Below, piece by piece: positions 49,110-59,101 of a stretch of 64,000 nt of DNA. Under the pieces are notes generated by a model. It was given only the letters and a program-made list of their open reading frames with translations, was not told the origin of the DNA and searched no databases. Made by a program: the position numbers and the translations under genes. Source of the DNA: Jeotgalicoccus saudimassiliensis. Lineage in GTDB: Bacteria > Bacillota > Bacilli > Staphylococcales > Salinicoccaceae. The stretch covers positions 1,704,001-1,768,000 of the forward strand of contig NZ_CCSE01000001.1 of assembly GCF_000756715.1 (NCBI RefSeq). The letters run 5' to 3'. Numbering within the stretch: the first letter of the stretch is position 1; each line of letters opens with the position of its first letter.

Positions 49110-50435
49110 TTATTTTAAATGACCTTTGTCGATTAGTGCTTTACGGATTTCAAGCATTGCTGTGTACGTTGCAAGCATATGAATCTGCGTTGTCGGTGCA
49201 TGTTCTATCGCTTCGATGACGCTTGAAAGGTCACCGGCAGCATCGATATTATCTCTGTCGAAGCCTGCTGTTACCAGACGGTCGGTCATCGTATCGACGG
49301 CGATACCGCCTGTGATGATTTTCTCGATATTAAGGTCTGTCAGTGACTCGAAGTGTGTATCGTCCAGCCACTTCAGATCAACGCCGTCTGCCGGACGGTT
49401 ATTGAGCAATGCAACGAGTGTGAACGGCTCTTTTTCAAGTTTAACCAGGTTCAGTACCTGGTCCAGTCCGACCGGGTTTTTCACGACGTTCAGGATGATT
49501 TTTTTATCGTATGCGATAATGACTTCCTGACGGCCGAAAACGCGTTCGTTTTCATTAAATGCTTCCTTAATGTCCGCTGTCGGGACATCGAAGTACTTAC
49601 CGACGCTGTATGCTGCAAGTGCATTATAGATGTTATATATACCTGCGTTGTGAAGTGTGAACGGATCGTTATCCAGTTTAAACGTTGAGTGTGTCACGTC
49701 GAGTTCCTGCACACCGGTCACTTTGTAATCGAGTTCCGGTCGTTTGAATCCGCATGACGGACAATGATAATCGCCGAGGTTGGCGTATGTGAAATGATTG
49801 TATTCCAAAGTGTGGCGGCATTCAGGACAGTGTGCATCCTCTTTTGTCCGGTCGCTTGATTCAATATCTGTATCGAAACCGAAAAACTTCTGTTCGTTGT
49901 TCAGCGTGTGCGAATTGAACAGGGGCAGATCGCCGTTTGCTATGATGGCTGCATCGGGCACTTCGCGCGCTGCATCAAGCAGCAGTTCATAGATTTTATC
50001 AGTTGTACCGTAACGATCGAGTTGATCACTGAAGATGTTAGTATGTACAAAAAGTCTCGGCTGCAGCTCTGAAACGACATTTTTTAATGAACCTTCGTCG
50101 ACTTCGAGAATGGCAATCGCGTCTTTTGTCGTACGGGGTGCATTCAGAAATGCGCCGACGATGCCCTGTTTCATATTGGAACCTGTACGGTTGGTAATGA
50201 TATTCTTGTATTTTCTGGACAGAACATTTGTCGTCAGAGTCGTTGTCAAAGTTTTACCGTTAGTTCCTGTAATTACGATAACATCGTAATTTTTCGCGAG
50301 ATTGCGAAGCAGGTTTTTATCGATTGAAAGAGCGATTTTACCGGGCAGGCTGCTGCCTCCGCCTTTAGTAAATGTCGTCAGTAAATAATGCGTTAACTTC
50401 CCTGCGCTTTTGGCTATAGTGGATAAGACTGTCAT
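49110..50435 (-). CDS. murT: Lipid II isoglutaminyl synthase Mur-ligase subunit MurT
   Basis: 441 aa from ATG 50435-50433 (AAAGGAGCG upstream); an in-frame ATG at 50474 lacks a site. Mur-ligase P-loop VITGTNGKTLTT near 55-66, a four-cysteine ribbon CPEC...CPSCG near 205-230, and a C-terminal DUF1727 region with GVDLKWLDD. With GatD, MurT amidates the D-Glu of lipid II in Staphylococcus. Here gatD, normally directly downstream, is absent: the gene is followed by a terminator and tRNAs and preceded by a divergent ZIP gene. Confidence 0.88.
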   Translation of the reverse strand: MTVLSTIAKSAGKLTHYLLTTFTKGGGSSLPGKIALSIDKNLLRNLAKNYDVIVITGTNGKTLTTTLTTNVLSRKYKNIITNRTGSNMKQGIVGAFLNAPRTTKDAIAILEVDEGSLKNVVSELQPRLFVHTNIFSDQLDRYGTTDKIYELLLDAAREVPDAAIIANGDLPLFNSHTLNNEQKFFGFDTDIESSDRTKEDAHCPECRHTLEYNHFTYANLGDYHCPSCGFKRPELDYKVTGVQELDVTHSTFKLDNDPFTLHNAGIYNIYNALAAYSVGKYFDVPTADIKEAFNENERVFGRQEVIIAYDKKIILNVVKNPVGLDQVLNLVKLEKEPFTLVALLNNRPADGVDLKWLDDTHFESLTDLNIEKIITGGIAVDTMTDRLVTAGFDRDNIDAAGDLSSVIEAIEHAPTTQIHMLATYTAMLEIRKALIDKGHLK

Positions 50436-50556
50436 TAGTGTACGCTCCTTTAACTTAAGACTGTTGGGTATCAATTATAACATCAAGGTATATTCGGTAC
50501 TATAATTTTTTGAAAAGCGTTATAATAAACAATATTAATCACTGAGGAGAGTAAAC

Positions 50557-51366
50557 ATGTTGGATTTCTTTATGAGTTTGGAAGCATGGCAGCAGGCCTT
50601 ACTCGCCACGTTGTTCACGTGGAGCATGACGGGTCTCGGCGCAGCAATTGTATTCCTCACAAAAGGTGTAAGCGAAAACTTCTTAAATATAACGCTCGGC
50701 TTTGCCGGCGGCATCATGATAGCAGCAAGTTTCTGGTCGCTTCTCGCGCCGGCAATCGAAGCGAGCGCCGATAATCCGGTAGGAGAGTGGTTCCCTGCAT
50801 TAGTAGGCGTGCTCGGCGGTGCATTATTTATTTACGTCTTCGATAAACTGATTCCGCACCGCCACCGGGGCGAAGATGCCCCGGAAGGTCTGGCGTATAA
50901 TACTTCAAGACGCAGTACTCTGCTCATTACGTCGCTGACACTTCACAACATCCCTGAGGGACTGTCAATCGGTATTCTTTTTGGTGCAGCCGGCTTAAGC
51001 GGTGACCCGGTAATGGCGATGAGTGCGCTGACGCTCGCAATCGGTATCGGTCTGCAGAATATCCCGGAAGGAACGGCTGTAGCGATGCCGCTCCGCGGTG
51101 ACGGGGCATCCAGAAGACGTGCGTTCTTCTGGGGATGGATGTCGGCAATAGTAGAGCCGATGGCGGCCCTTGTGGGTGTATTATTAATCGGATTAATGGA
51201 ACCGGTATTGCCGTTTGCACTGGCAGCGGGGGCAGGGGCGATGATATTCGTCGTTGTGGAAGAAGTTATTCCCGGCACGCAGAAAAACGGACATTCCGAT
51301 GTGGCGGTGTTCGCATTTATGATCGGCTTTTCGATTATGATGGTGCTGGACGTTGCGCTTGGCTAG
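50557..51366 (+). CDS. ZIP-family divalent metal transporter
   Basis: 269 aa with about eight membrane segments. The metal-site motifs HNIPEGLSIGI (about 131-141) and QNIPEGTAVAMP (about 168-179) are conserved. A charged His-rich loop (PHRHRGEDAPEG) lies between helices 3 and 4. ZIP proteins move zinc, iron or manganese into the cytoplasm; the metal here is not determined. GAGGAGAG precedes the start. It diverges from murT and ends at a palindromic terminator. Confidence 0.92.
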   Translation: MLDFFMSLEAWQQALLATLFTWSMTGLGAAIVFLTKGVSENFLNITLGFAGGIMIAASFWSLLAPAIEASADNPVGEWFPALVGVLGGALFIYVFDKLIPHRHRGEDAPEGLAYNTSRRSTLLITSLTLHNIPEGLSIGILFGAAGLSGDPVMAMSALTLAIGIGLQNIPEGTAVAMPLRGDGASRRRAFFWGWMSAIVEPMAALVGVLLIGLMEPVLPFALAAGAGAMIFVVVEEVIPGTQKNGHSDVAVFAFMIGFSIMMVLDVALG

Positions 51367-51381
51367 GATAATATAAACAGA

Positions 51382-51417
51382 AAAAACTCCGGATGACAAT
51401 TGTCATCCGGAGTTTTT
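51382..51417. terminator. Bidirectional terminator between the ZIP and nupC genes
   Basis: Perfect palindrome with A run and T run (AAAAACTCCGGATGACAA and complement), serving both convergent genes. Confidence 0.88.
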
Positions 51418-51432
51418 GTATAATTTTTAATC

Positions 51433-52644
51433 TTAGTAGAAGAATCCGATGATTGTAGCACTCAGTAATGAAACGAGTGTAGCACCGTATACTAATTTAA
51501 GACCGAATTTAGCAACTTTATCTCCGCTTTCGCCGTGAAGACCTTTAACAGAACCGGCGATAATACCGATACTTGCGAAGTTAGCGAATGAAATAAGGAA
51601 TACTGAAAGCATTGCCTGTGTTTTCTGAGACAGAGTTTCTGCTAACGGCATGAATTCTAAGATTGCTACGAATTCGTTAGTGATAAGTTTTGTTGCCATT
51701 AATGAACCGGCAGTCTGTGCTTCATCCCATGGAATACCAATCAGGAATGCAATCGGCATGAAGATATAGCCAAGAATGTCCTGGAATGATAAGTTTGATC
51801 CCGGAATTAACAGGAATAAGTTATTTAACAGACCGATTAAAGCGATAAACCCGATAAGCATTGCACCTACGATAAGAACGATTCTACCACCGTCGATGAT
51901 GTAGTCGCCAAGCACCTGGAAGAAAGATTTACCTTGCTCAGGGTTAGTTGAAATTTCAACGTCACCGTCGTTAATTTCTTCCGCGTACGGGTTGATGATG
52001 TGAACAATTACGTAAACACCGAACAGGTTAAGAATGATTGCGATAATTACATACTGCGGGTCGAGCATTGTGAAGAATGCACCGACGATTGACAGTGAGA
52101 TTGAACTCATTGCCTGAGCAGATAAAGTGTAAAGACGCGCTGTTGTCATTTTCGGAAGGTGGTTTTTCAGTGAAACAAAAACTTCCGACTGTCCAAGCAT
52201 CATTGATGCCGCACCGTTGTATGACTCTATGTAAGGCATACCAGTGATCTTCGTAAGCAGGAATCCGATACCTTTAATGACGAACGGCAGGACTCTCGTG
52301 AATGATAAAATACCGATAATTGCAGAGATGAAGATAATCGGAAGCAATACGTTGAATAAGAACACGTTTGCAGGTTCTCCTTCAGCAGTATTCATCAGAT
52401 CTCCAAAGACGAACAATCCGCCTTCTCTCGCGAAACCAAGTAATTCATCGAACGCATTTGCAAGCCACAGGATGAATGTCTGTCCACCTGTAGTACTCAG
52501 GAATAAGAAAGCGGCAAGCACCTGAAGTGCAAGCAGTAAAAGGATGTTTTTCCAGTGCCTGAATGCAAGTTTCTTGTTAGTACTTGCGACCCATGCAAGG
52601 AAGATAACGAATAGTATACCTACTATTCCCATTACAATACTCAT
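51433..52644 (-). CDS. nupC: Concentrative nucleoside transporter NupC
   Basis: 403 aa, about ten membrane segments. GNAT-like motifs of the CNT family: SYNGAASMMLGQSEVFVSLKNHLPKMT, TKLITNEFVAILEF, FANFASIGIIAGSVKGL. Imports nucleosides with Na+ or H+. nupC next to and divergent from ctsR is also the S. aureus arrangement. A cre-like site at 52746 lies upstream. Confidence 0.94.
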   Translation of the reverse strand: MSIVMGIVGILFVIFLAWVASTNKKLAFRHWKNILLLLALQVLAAFLFLSTTGGQTFILWLANAFDELLGFAREGGLFVFGDLMNTAEGEPANVFLFNVLLPIIFISAIIGILSFTRVLPFVIKGIGFLLTKITGMPYIESYNGAASMMLGQSEVFVSLKNHLPKMTTARLYTLSAQAMSSISLSIVGAFFTMLDPQYVIIAIILNLFGVYVIVHIINPYAEEINDGDVEISTNPEQGKSFFQVLGDYIIDGGRIVLIVGAMLIGFIALIGLLNNLFLLIPGSNLSFQDILGYIFMPIAFLIGIPWDEAQTAGSLMATKLITNEFVAILEFMPLAETLSQKTQAMLSVFLISFANFASIGIIAGSVKGLHGESGDKVAKFGLKLVYGATLVSLLSATIIGFFY

Positions 52645-52745
52645 AATAAGCCTCCAAAATTTAATTTATGAAATTGTTCTCTATGTATATGTTTCATTTA
52701 ATTATAAAGTAAATGTTACATAAACGCGATACTGAATCATTATAA

Positions 52746-52759
52746 TGCAAACGGTTACA
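52746..52759. promoter_or_regulatory. Candidate CcpA (cre) site upstream of nupC
   Basis: TGCAAACGGTTACA fits TGWNANCGNTNWCA except one position (C for W). Nucleoside uptake is often catabolite-repressed. Confidence 0.4.
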
Positions 52760-52855
52760 GAAATAAAGGGGAATTTGATAAAAATGAACAAAAAAATCAG
52801 GACAGCTGAGAAATCCGAACATTAAATATTTTCCGGGAAATGCAGGACAATTGAT

Positions 52856-52884
52856 TTGCCAAAAAAACGCACAGAATGTATACT
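52856..52884 (+). promoter_or_regulatory. SigA promoter of the ctsR operon
   Basis: TTGCCA (52856-52861), 17-bp spacer, TATACT (52879-52884). The CtsR box starts 3 bp downstream. Confidence 0.75.
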
Positions 52885-52886
52885 TT

Positions 52887-52903
52887 AGTCAAAGTTGGTC
52901 AAG
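52887..52903 (+). promoter_or_regulatory. CtsR operator
   Basis: AGTCAAA-GTT-GGTCAAG: two direct heptads matching the CtsR box RGTCAAA-N3-RGTCAAA with one end mismatch. It overlaps the start region of its own promoter, giving autorepression released by heat. Confidence 0.82.
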
Positions 52904-52916
52904 GAGGAGTGATGAT

Positions 52917-53384
52917 ATGCGTAATATGTCGGATATCATTGAGCAGTATTTGAAAGATATGATTGAGCAATCTGGCAATGAAGTCGTTGAGATTAAACGT
53001 GCGCACATCGCTGAAAAATTTGATTGTGTACCATCTCAATTAAACTACGTTATAAAAACCCGTTTCACAAATGAACATGGATATGTTGTGGAAAGTAAGC
53101 GCGGCGGGGGCGGCTACATAAGAATTACAAAAGTCGAAACTCATTCCGAGACTGAGTATCTGGCACACCTGCAGAATTTAATCGGGGAGAATATTTCCCA
53201 GTTAAATGCAGAACACCTGGTGCAGTCGATGTATGAGAATGAAGTCATTACCTACCGCGAAGCACAGATTATAGATGCAGTAATGAAGCGTGAAATTTTA
53301 TCGCTTGAACTGCCCTACAGAGATATTTTAAGAGCGAAAATTTTACGACGTATAATTACAGCCATACTCTACGCGAAGGAGTGA
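52917..53384 (+). CDS. ctsR: Heat-shock repressor CtsR
   Basis: 155 aa from ATG 52917 (AAGGAGGAG upstream). MSDIIEQYLKDMIEQ, then the winged-helix core VPSQLNYVIKTRFTNEHGYVVESKRGGGGYIRI with the conserved glycine loop that senses temperature. It represses clp genes and its own operon. A longer in-frame start at 52851 lies within the promoter. Confidence 0.96.
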   Translation: MRNMSDIIEQYLKDMIEQSGNEVVEIKRAHIAEKFDCVPSQLNYVIKTRFTNEHGYVVESKRGGGGYIRITKVETHSETEYLAHLQNLIGENISQLNAEHLVQSMYENEVITYREAQIIDAVMKREILSLELPYRDILRAKILRRIITAILYAKE

Positions 53385-53388
53385 TGAT

Positions 53389-53901
53389 ATGAAATGTGAA
53401 ATATGCAATGAACGCGAAGCGGTAATTCATATTTCCAAAGGTTCGGGGCTCACTCACAAAGAACAGTATTTATGTGAACAATGCGCCAATCAATCGATGG
53501 ATATAAATTATAATCAGACAGATAATCCGTTTGATATTCAGACGCTGTTAAAAATGCTTGCGGGCAATTCACAGCGCGGACAGGCGGAAACAGAAAAGTA
53601 CGTCTGCCCGACGTGCGATTCAACACTGCAGAGCATCGTGAAAAACGGTCTGTTCGGCTGCAGCCACTGCTATGAATATTTTGAACGGTACGTTCCTGAA
53701 ATCGTTACGAGAGTGCAGCTGAATCAGCAGCGTCATGTCGGTAAAATACCGACTCAGGCGCACGATACACTGAAATTGAAACGAGACATTGAAACACTTG
53801 AGCGTACACTGCAGGAAAAAGTGAAAGCGCAGGCTTTTGAGGAAGCAGCGGTCATCCGCGATCAGATTCAGGTGCTGAAGGACGGTGGGACAAGTGAATA
53901 G
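53389..53901 (+). CDS. mcsA: McsA, zinc-ribbon activator of McsB
   Basis: 170 aa. Four CxxC pairs (CEIC near 3, CEQC near 29, CPTC near 73, CSHC near 91) form zinc modules; a C-terminal UVR motif (LERTLQEKVKAQAFEEAAVIRDQIQVL) is present. McsA stimulates the McsB arginine kinase. Second gene of the CtsR operon. Confidence 0.95.
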   Translation: MKCEICNEREAVIHISKGSGLTHKEQYLCEQCANQSMDINYNQTDNPFDIQTLLKMLAGNSQRGQAETEKYVCPTCDSTLQSIVKNGLFGCSHCYEYFERYVPEIVTRVQLNQQRHVGKIPTQAHDTLKLKRDIETLERTLQEKVKAQAFEEAAVIRDQIQVLKDGGTSE

Positions 53902-54907
53902 ACAGACGAGTTCGTGGATTAAAAATGCAGTAAACACAGAAATAGAAATGTCCTCCCGGATCCGTCTTGCACGGAATATTAAAGGTGTGCCGTTTACACA
54001 TATGCTCGAGGATGATGAAGATCTTGAGGCACTGTCCGGGCTCGTTTCCAAAGTGCTTCCGGATTACGGTTTCACTCCGATGAAAGAGCTGTCGGTTCAA
54101 GACAGGGCAATACTTGTTGAAAAGCATTTAATCAGTCCGAATTTTGCGAGACACGGCACACGTGTTTTCATCAATAATGATGAAGATGCTTCCGTCATGC
54201 TCGGCGAAGAAGATCATCTTCGTATTCAGGCGCTCGGGGTGAATATTCCGCTCGAGACGCTTTATGAGAAAGCGAACCGGATAGATGATACATTGGAAGC
54301 ACGGATAGAATATGCTTTTGATGAACAATACGGTTATTTAACGGCGTGTCCGACGAACATCGGTACAGGTATGCGGGCATCGGTGATGCTTCACCTGCCG
54401 GCGCTGACAGCGACGAACAAAATTCAAAGATTCCATAACAACCTCACACGTTTCGGTTTTACGCTGCGTGGTATATACGGGGAAGGCTCTGAGCCGCTGG
54501 GCTCGGTTTATCAGCTGTCAAATCAGGTGACGCTCGGATTTGAAGAAACGGTCATTATTAACAATTTAAATGAACTGAAAAATCGTTTAATAGAAGAAGA
54601 GCGCATGGCAAGAGAGAAATTAAAGACAATAGATACGCTCGATGCAGTCAGCCGTTCACTCGGTATTCTCGGGCATGCCTATAAATTATCTTTAAAGGAA
54701 GCTTCAATGCATTTAAGCAATGTGAAGCTCGGAATTGATTTATCCTATATAGAAGTTGAAGGTTTTAACTTTCAGGAATGGTTCCAGCTGATTCAGCCGG
54801 CATTCGTGAAAGACCGGTTAAATACAGAAACAGAATACGATTCACACGGCACTGCAGCGGAAAGTGCGCGGGCAGCCATAATGCGTGAATTATTAGGAGG
54901 GGAATAA
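53894..54907 (+). CDS. mcsB: Protein arginine kinase McsB
   Basis: 337 aa from GTG 53894 (GGTGGGA upstream); GTG 53885 is an alternative. [35 protein letters not shown] and [20 protein letters not shown] are conserved blocks of the guanido-kinase-like fold. It marks proteins with phosphoarginine for ClpCP and inactivates CtsR. Coupled to mcsA and clpC. Confidence 0.95.
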   Translation: MNRQTSSWIKNAVNTEIEMSSRIRLARNIKGVPFTHMLEDDEDLEALSGLVSKVLPDYGFTPMKELSVQDRAILVEKHLISPNFARHGTRVFINNDEDASVMLGEEDHLRIQALGVNIPLETLYEKANRIDDTLEARIEYAFDEQYGYLTACPTNIGTGMRASVMLHLPALTATNKIQRFHNNLTRFGFTLRGIYGEGSEPLGSVYQLSNQVTLGFEETVIINNLNELKNRLIEEERMAREKLKTIDTLDAVSRSLGILGHAYKLSLKEASMHLSNVKLGIDLSYIEVEGFNFQEWFQLIQPAFVKDRLNTETEYDSHGTAAESARAAIMRELLGGE

Positions 54908-54909
54908 GT

Positions 54910-57354
54910 ATGTTGTTTGGTAAATTAACAGAGCGTGCCCAGAAAGTGCTGGCATACGCACAGGAAGAAGCAATCACACTAAAAAACTCTAATATCGGTA
55001 CGGAACATCTGCTGCTCGGCCTCGTTAAAGAACAGGAAGGTATCGCAGCTAAAGTTCTTGCATCATTTAATATTGATGAAAAGCGTGTTAATGAAGAAGT
55101 GCATAACTTAATTAATACAGGTTCGGAAAAAGCATCATCGATTCACTACACACCCCGTGCCAAAAAAGTCATCGAACTGTCGATGGATGAGGCGCGCAAG
55201 CTTCACCACAATTTCGTCGGAACAGAGCACCTGCTGCTCGGTTTAATCCGTGAAAGTGAAGGCGTGGCAGCGCGTGTTCTTGCCAACCTTGATCTGAACA
55301 TTACAAAAGCGCGTGCAGCTGTGATTAAAATGCTCGGCAATCCTGAGTCGTTCCAGTCACACAGCAGTGTCGAAAGAGAGACGAACACACCGACGCTTGA
55401 TTCACTTGCACGTGATTTAACACAGATCGCAAGAGAAGAGCGTCTGGACCCGGTAATCGGCCGTTCAGGAGAAATTACACGTGTTGTTGAGATACTGAGC
55501 CGCAGAACGAAAAACAACCCGGTGCTGATTGGTGAACCGGGTGTAGGTAAAACGGCCATTGCAGAAGGCCTTGCACAGGCAATTATTCACAATGAAGTGC
55601 CTGAAAATCTTAAAAACAAACGTGTCATGTCACTCGACATGGGAACGGTTGTTGCAGGTACGAAATACCGCGGTGAGTTTGAAGAACGCATGAAAAAAGT
55701 CATGGATGAAATTCATAAAGCCGGCAACGTTGTACTGTTTATCGATGAGCTGCACACGCTGATCGGTGCCGGAGGTGCAGAAGGTGCAATCGATGCCTCG
55801 AACATTTTAAAACCTGCACTTGCCCGCGGTGAACTGCAGTGCATCGGTGCGACGACGCTCGATGAATACAGAAAACACATTGAAAAAGATGCGGCGCTGG
55901 AACGCCGTTTCCAGCCGGTAATGGTCGATGAGCCGAGTGCAGAAGATGCACTGCTGATCTTAAAAGGGCTCCGAGACCGTTACGAAGCGCATCACCGTCT
56001 GACGATTACAGACGAGGCGCTTGAAGCGGCGGTACGTATGAGTGACCGGTATATTCAGGATCGTTTCCTGCCGGATAAAGCAATCGACTTAATCGATGAA
56101 GCGTCATCGAAAGTAAGACTGAGAAGTTATGCTGCACCGCCTGACTTAAAAGATCTTGAAACGCAGCTCGAAACTGTGAAAAAAGAAAAAGACGCGGCAG
56201 TGCAGAGCCAGGAATTTGAAGCGGCTGCAAACTACCGCGATCAGCAGACAAAAATTGAACGCCAGGTGAAAGAGTGCGAAGAGAACTGGAAAAAAGAACA
56301 GGGCGACTCATCCCAGTCGGTAATGCCTTCTGACATCGAGCTGGTCGTTGCGGGGATTACCGGCATTCCGCTTGCTAAAATCGCAGAAGATGAATCGGAC
56401 AGACTGTTAAATCTCGAGTCGATCTTACACGAGCGTGTTATCGGCCAGTCGGATGCAGTCACGTCGATTTCAAAAGCTGTCCGACGTGCGCGTGCAGGAC
56501 TTAAGAATCCGAAACGTCCAATCGGAAGCTTTATCTTCCTCGGGCCGACAGGTGTCGGTAAAACCGAGCTTGCAAAAGCACTCAGCGAAACGATGTTCGG
56601 TGAAGAAGATGCGATGATCCGAGTCGATATGAGTGAGTATATGGAGAAACATTCGGTGTCCCGTCTGGTCGGTTCGCCTCCGGGGTATGTCGGCTATGAT
56701 GACGGCGGACAGCTGACTGAAAAAGTCAGAAGAAAGCCATATTCATTGGTACTGTTTGATGAAATTGAAAAAGCACACCCTGACGTGTTTAACATGCTCC
56801 TGCAGGTGCTGGATGACGGACGTTTAACAGATTCAAACGGCCGTACAGTCGATTTCCGCAACACGATTATCGTGATGACTTCGAACGTCGGTGCACGTGA
56901 ACTGCAGGACCAGAGATTCGTCGGATTCGGCGGACCTGCTGCAGACAGCTATGAAAATGTCCGCAGTACGATGATGAAAGAACTTAAAAACACTTTCAGA
57001 CCTGAATTTATTAACCGTGTGGACGACATAATCGTGTTCCACAAACTTGAAAAAGAACATCTTAAAGAAATTGTCAGCCTGATGATTGAACAGCTTCGAG
57101 AACGTCTGTCGGATCAGAACATTCACATTGAAGTGACAGACAAAGCAACTGAACGCATCGCAGAAGAAGGCTATGATCCGGAATATGGTGCACGTCCGCT
57201 TGCGAGAAGCATTCAAAAAAATATTGAGGACACACTCAGTGAGTCACTGCTGTCAGGTGAAGTCTTTGAAAATAAACTCGTTACAGTCGATTACAAAGAT
57301 GATGAATTTAAAGTCACAACGAAAGAAAAAGAAGCAGACGCTGTCGAGCAGTAA
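54910..57354 (+). CDS. clpC: Clp protease ATPase subunit ClpC
   Basis: 814 aa. N-terminal double Clp repeat ([35 protein letters not shown]), first AAA with GEPGVGKTA near 206-214, a UVR-type middle domain near 415-450 ([23 protein letters not shown]), and second AAA with GPTGVGKTE near 544-552. It unfolds arginine-phosphorylated and other substrates for ClpP. GGAGGGG precedes the start. Last gene of the CtsR operon, closed by a bidirectional terminator. Confidence 0.97.
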   Translation: MLFGKLTERAQKVLAYAQEEAITLKNSNIGTEHLLLGLVKEQEGIAAKVLASFNIDEKRVNEEVHNLINTGSEKASSIHYTPRAKKVIELSMDEARKLHHNFVGTEHLLLGLIRESEGVAARVLANLDLNITKARAAVIKMLGNPESFQSHSSVERETNTPTLDSLARDLTQIAREERLDPVIGRSGEITRVVEILSRRTKNNPVLIGEPGVGKTAIAEGLAQAIIHNEVPENLKNKRVMSLDMGTVVAGTKYRGEFEERMKKVMDEIHKAGNVVLFIDELHTLIGAGGAEGAIDASNILKPALARGELQCIGATTLDEYRKHIEKDAALERRFQPVMVDEPSAEDALLILKGLRDRYEAHHRLTITDEALEAAVRMSDRYIQDRFLPDKAIDLIDEASSKVRLRSYAAPPDLKDLETQLETVKKEKDAAVQSQEFEAAANYRDQQTKIERQVKECEENWKKEQGDSSQSVMPSDIELVVAGITGIPLAKIAEDESDRLLNLESILHERVIGQSDAVTSISKAVRRARAGLKNPKRPIGSFIFLGPTGVGKTELAKALSETMFGEEDAMIRVDMSEYMEKHSVSRLVGSPPGYVGYDDGGQLTEKVRRKPYSLVLFDEIEKAHPDVFNMLLQVLDDGRLTDSNGRTVDFRNTIIVMTSNVGARELQDQRFVGFGGPAADSYENVRSTMMKELKNTFRPEFINRVDDIIVFHKLEKEHLKEIVSLMIEQLRERLSDQNIHIEVTDKATERIAEEGYDPEYGARPLARSIQKNIEDTLSESLLSGEVFENKLVTVDYKDDEFKVTTKEKEADAVEQ

Positions 57355-57358
57355 TATA

Positions 57359-57397
57359 AAAACCCCAATCACTCAATTTTTTGAGGATTGGGGTTTT
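57359..57397. terminator. Bidirectional terminator between clpC and trpE-like gene
   Basis: AAAACCCCAATC with a CTCAA extension pairs with its complement up to 57397; flanked by A and T runs. Confidence 0.85.
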
Positions 57398-57409
57398 GCT
57401 TACATAAAT

Positions 57410-58888
57410 TTATGAATGGAACACTTCTTCAGCAAGGTTGACGGCATTAAACAGTGCACTCGCTTTGTTGATTGTTTCCTGATATTCGTTTTCCGGAGTG
57501 GAATCGGCAACGACGCCCGCACCGGCCTGAACACTGACGGTGCTGTCTTTTAGAATCATCGTGCGGATAGTAATACACGAATCCATATTGCCGTCAAAAC
57601 CGTAATACAGAATGCAGCCGCCGTACAGGCCCCGGTTATCCGGCTCAAGTTCCCGGATGATTTCCATCGCGCGTGTTTTCGGTGCGCCGGTTAAAGTGCC
57701 TGCCGGGAATGAATTGAAGAATGCTTCAATCGGCGACACATCTTCGCGGAGTGTCCCGTTGACGATGCTTATTATATGCATGACTTCAGCGAATCTGCCG
57801 ATGGTCATGTAACGGCTGACTTCAACGCTGCCCTCTGTGGAAACTTTTCGGAATTCGTCTAGAGCAAGTTCGACGAGCATTTCGTGCTCGGCAACTTCTT
57901 TTTCGTCGTTCAGCAGCTCTTCGGCAATTGCTGCATCTTCTGCAGGAGTATTGCCGCGTCGTCTCGTGCCGGCAATCGGGTGGATTTCAAGTGTTCTGTC
58001 TTTTACCTGCAGCTGTCGCTCCGGCGAACTGCCTATCAGTTCTGCGTCTGAGAAATTCAGGTAAAACATATATGGGGACGGATTAACGTTTCTCAGGACG
58101 CGGTACAATTCGAATCCGGAGCACTGTGTTTCAGTATCAAAACGCTGCGATAATACCGTCTGTTCTATTTCACCATGGCTGATGTATTCTTTAATGACGT
58201 CGACATCGCGTTTGAAATCAGCTTCTTTATAGTTACTTGTAAATGTCAGCTTTGGATTTTCAGCCTGCCGTCTCGACAGCATCAGATCTTCGAGATGCGC
58301 GCTGTCCCGCAGCCGTTTTTTCAGTGAATGAATCCGTGTCTTTAAAGTGTTATATGTATCTTTAACGCTTTCGAAACGTTCCGGACTGTCGAACGAAACA
58401 ATAGAAGTTTTCTGTGCGCGGTGTTCGTACGCAATCAGTGTACGGGTAAAGACGAAGTGATAGTTTCCGGAATTTGTGCTGCTGCGTGCTTTGATGCCTG
58501 CAAGATCCTGCACCGCCTCGTAGTTCACATAACCGACAGCGCCGCCTTTAAATGGCAGATTAATACTTTCTGTATACGCATCGACATAATTTTCAGCATA
58601 GTCCAGCGCTTCTTTTAAAGTGTTAAAGCTGAACGTTTTATCAGTGTCGAGATCGGTCATCAGAAAACCGTCCGGTGTTTCACTGATATCGATAAAAGGA
58701 TCCAGGCCGATAAATGAATAGTTCGACCATTCTGATGCAGGGTCCTGACTTTCTAAAATATATAGCGCATCGTCCTTCAGAGCATTGAACATATGAACCG
58801 GTGTCAACACATCTGTGTAAAAGCTTTCAGTCAGCGGCAAAGTTCTGTAAGAACCCGCGCTCTTGGAAAAATCGTTAAATGGCTGCAT
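57410..58888 (-). CDS. trpE: Anthranilate synthase component I-like chorismate enzyme (TrpE/PabB family)
   Basis: 492 aa from ATG 58888-58886 (AAAGGAGAT upstream). N-terminal Anth_synt_I_N region (SFYTDVLTPVHMFNALKDDALYILESQDPASEWSNYSFIG) and a chorismate-binding domain with HPIAGTRRRG, EHEMLVELALDEF, GAPKTRAMEII and QAGAGVVADSTPENEY. PIAGT, rather than PIKGT of PabB, favours anthranilate synthase. No trpG, trpD or T-box is nearby. It interrupts the usual clpC-radA junction on the opposite strand. Confidence 0.82.
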   Translation of the reverse strand: MQPFNDFSKSAGSYRTLPLTESFYTDVLTPVHMFNALKDDALYILESQDPASEWSNYSFIGLDPFIDISETPDGFLMTDLDTDKTFSFNTLKEALDYAENYVDAYTESINLPFKGGAVGYVNYEAVQDLAGIKARSSTNSGNYHFVFTRTLIAYEHRAQKTSIVSFDSPERFESVKDTYNTLKTRIHSLKKRLRDSAHLEDLMLSRRQAENPKLTFTSNYKEADFKRDVDVIKEYISHGEIEQTVLSQRFDTETQCSGFELYRVLRNVNPSPYMFYLNFSDAELIGSSPERQLQVKDRTLEIHPIAGTRRRGNTPAEDAAIAEELLNDEKEVAEHEMLVELALDEFRKVSTEGSVEVSRYMTIGRFAEVMHIISIVNGTLREDVSPIEAFFNSFPAGTLTGAPKTRAMEIIRELEPDNRGLYGGCILYYGFDGNMDSCITIRTMILKDSTVSVQAGAGVVADSTPENEYQETINKASALFNAVNLAEEVFHS

Positions 58889-59101
58889 AGAATCTCCTTT
58901 TCTGTTTTAAGAATATGAACATATATTAAAGAAGCTGAAAGTGATTTGCAACCCTGTTGAGGGAATAGTCTGAAAATATTTTGTGAATGTACGAACAACG
59001 TTCCCGAATATCGTTAATATCACAGGCTTCTGTCTTTAAATCAATTGAAATAAATAATACAATGGAAATACGTAAATATAATTGGGGGAGAATGTACACT
59101 G

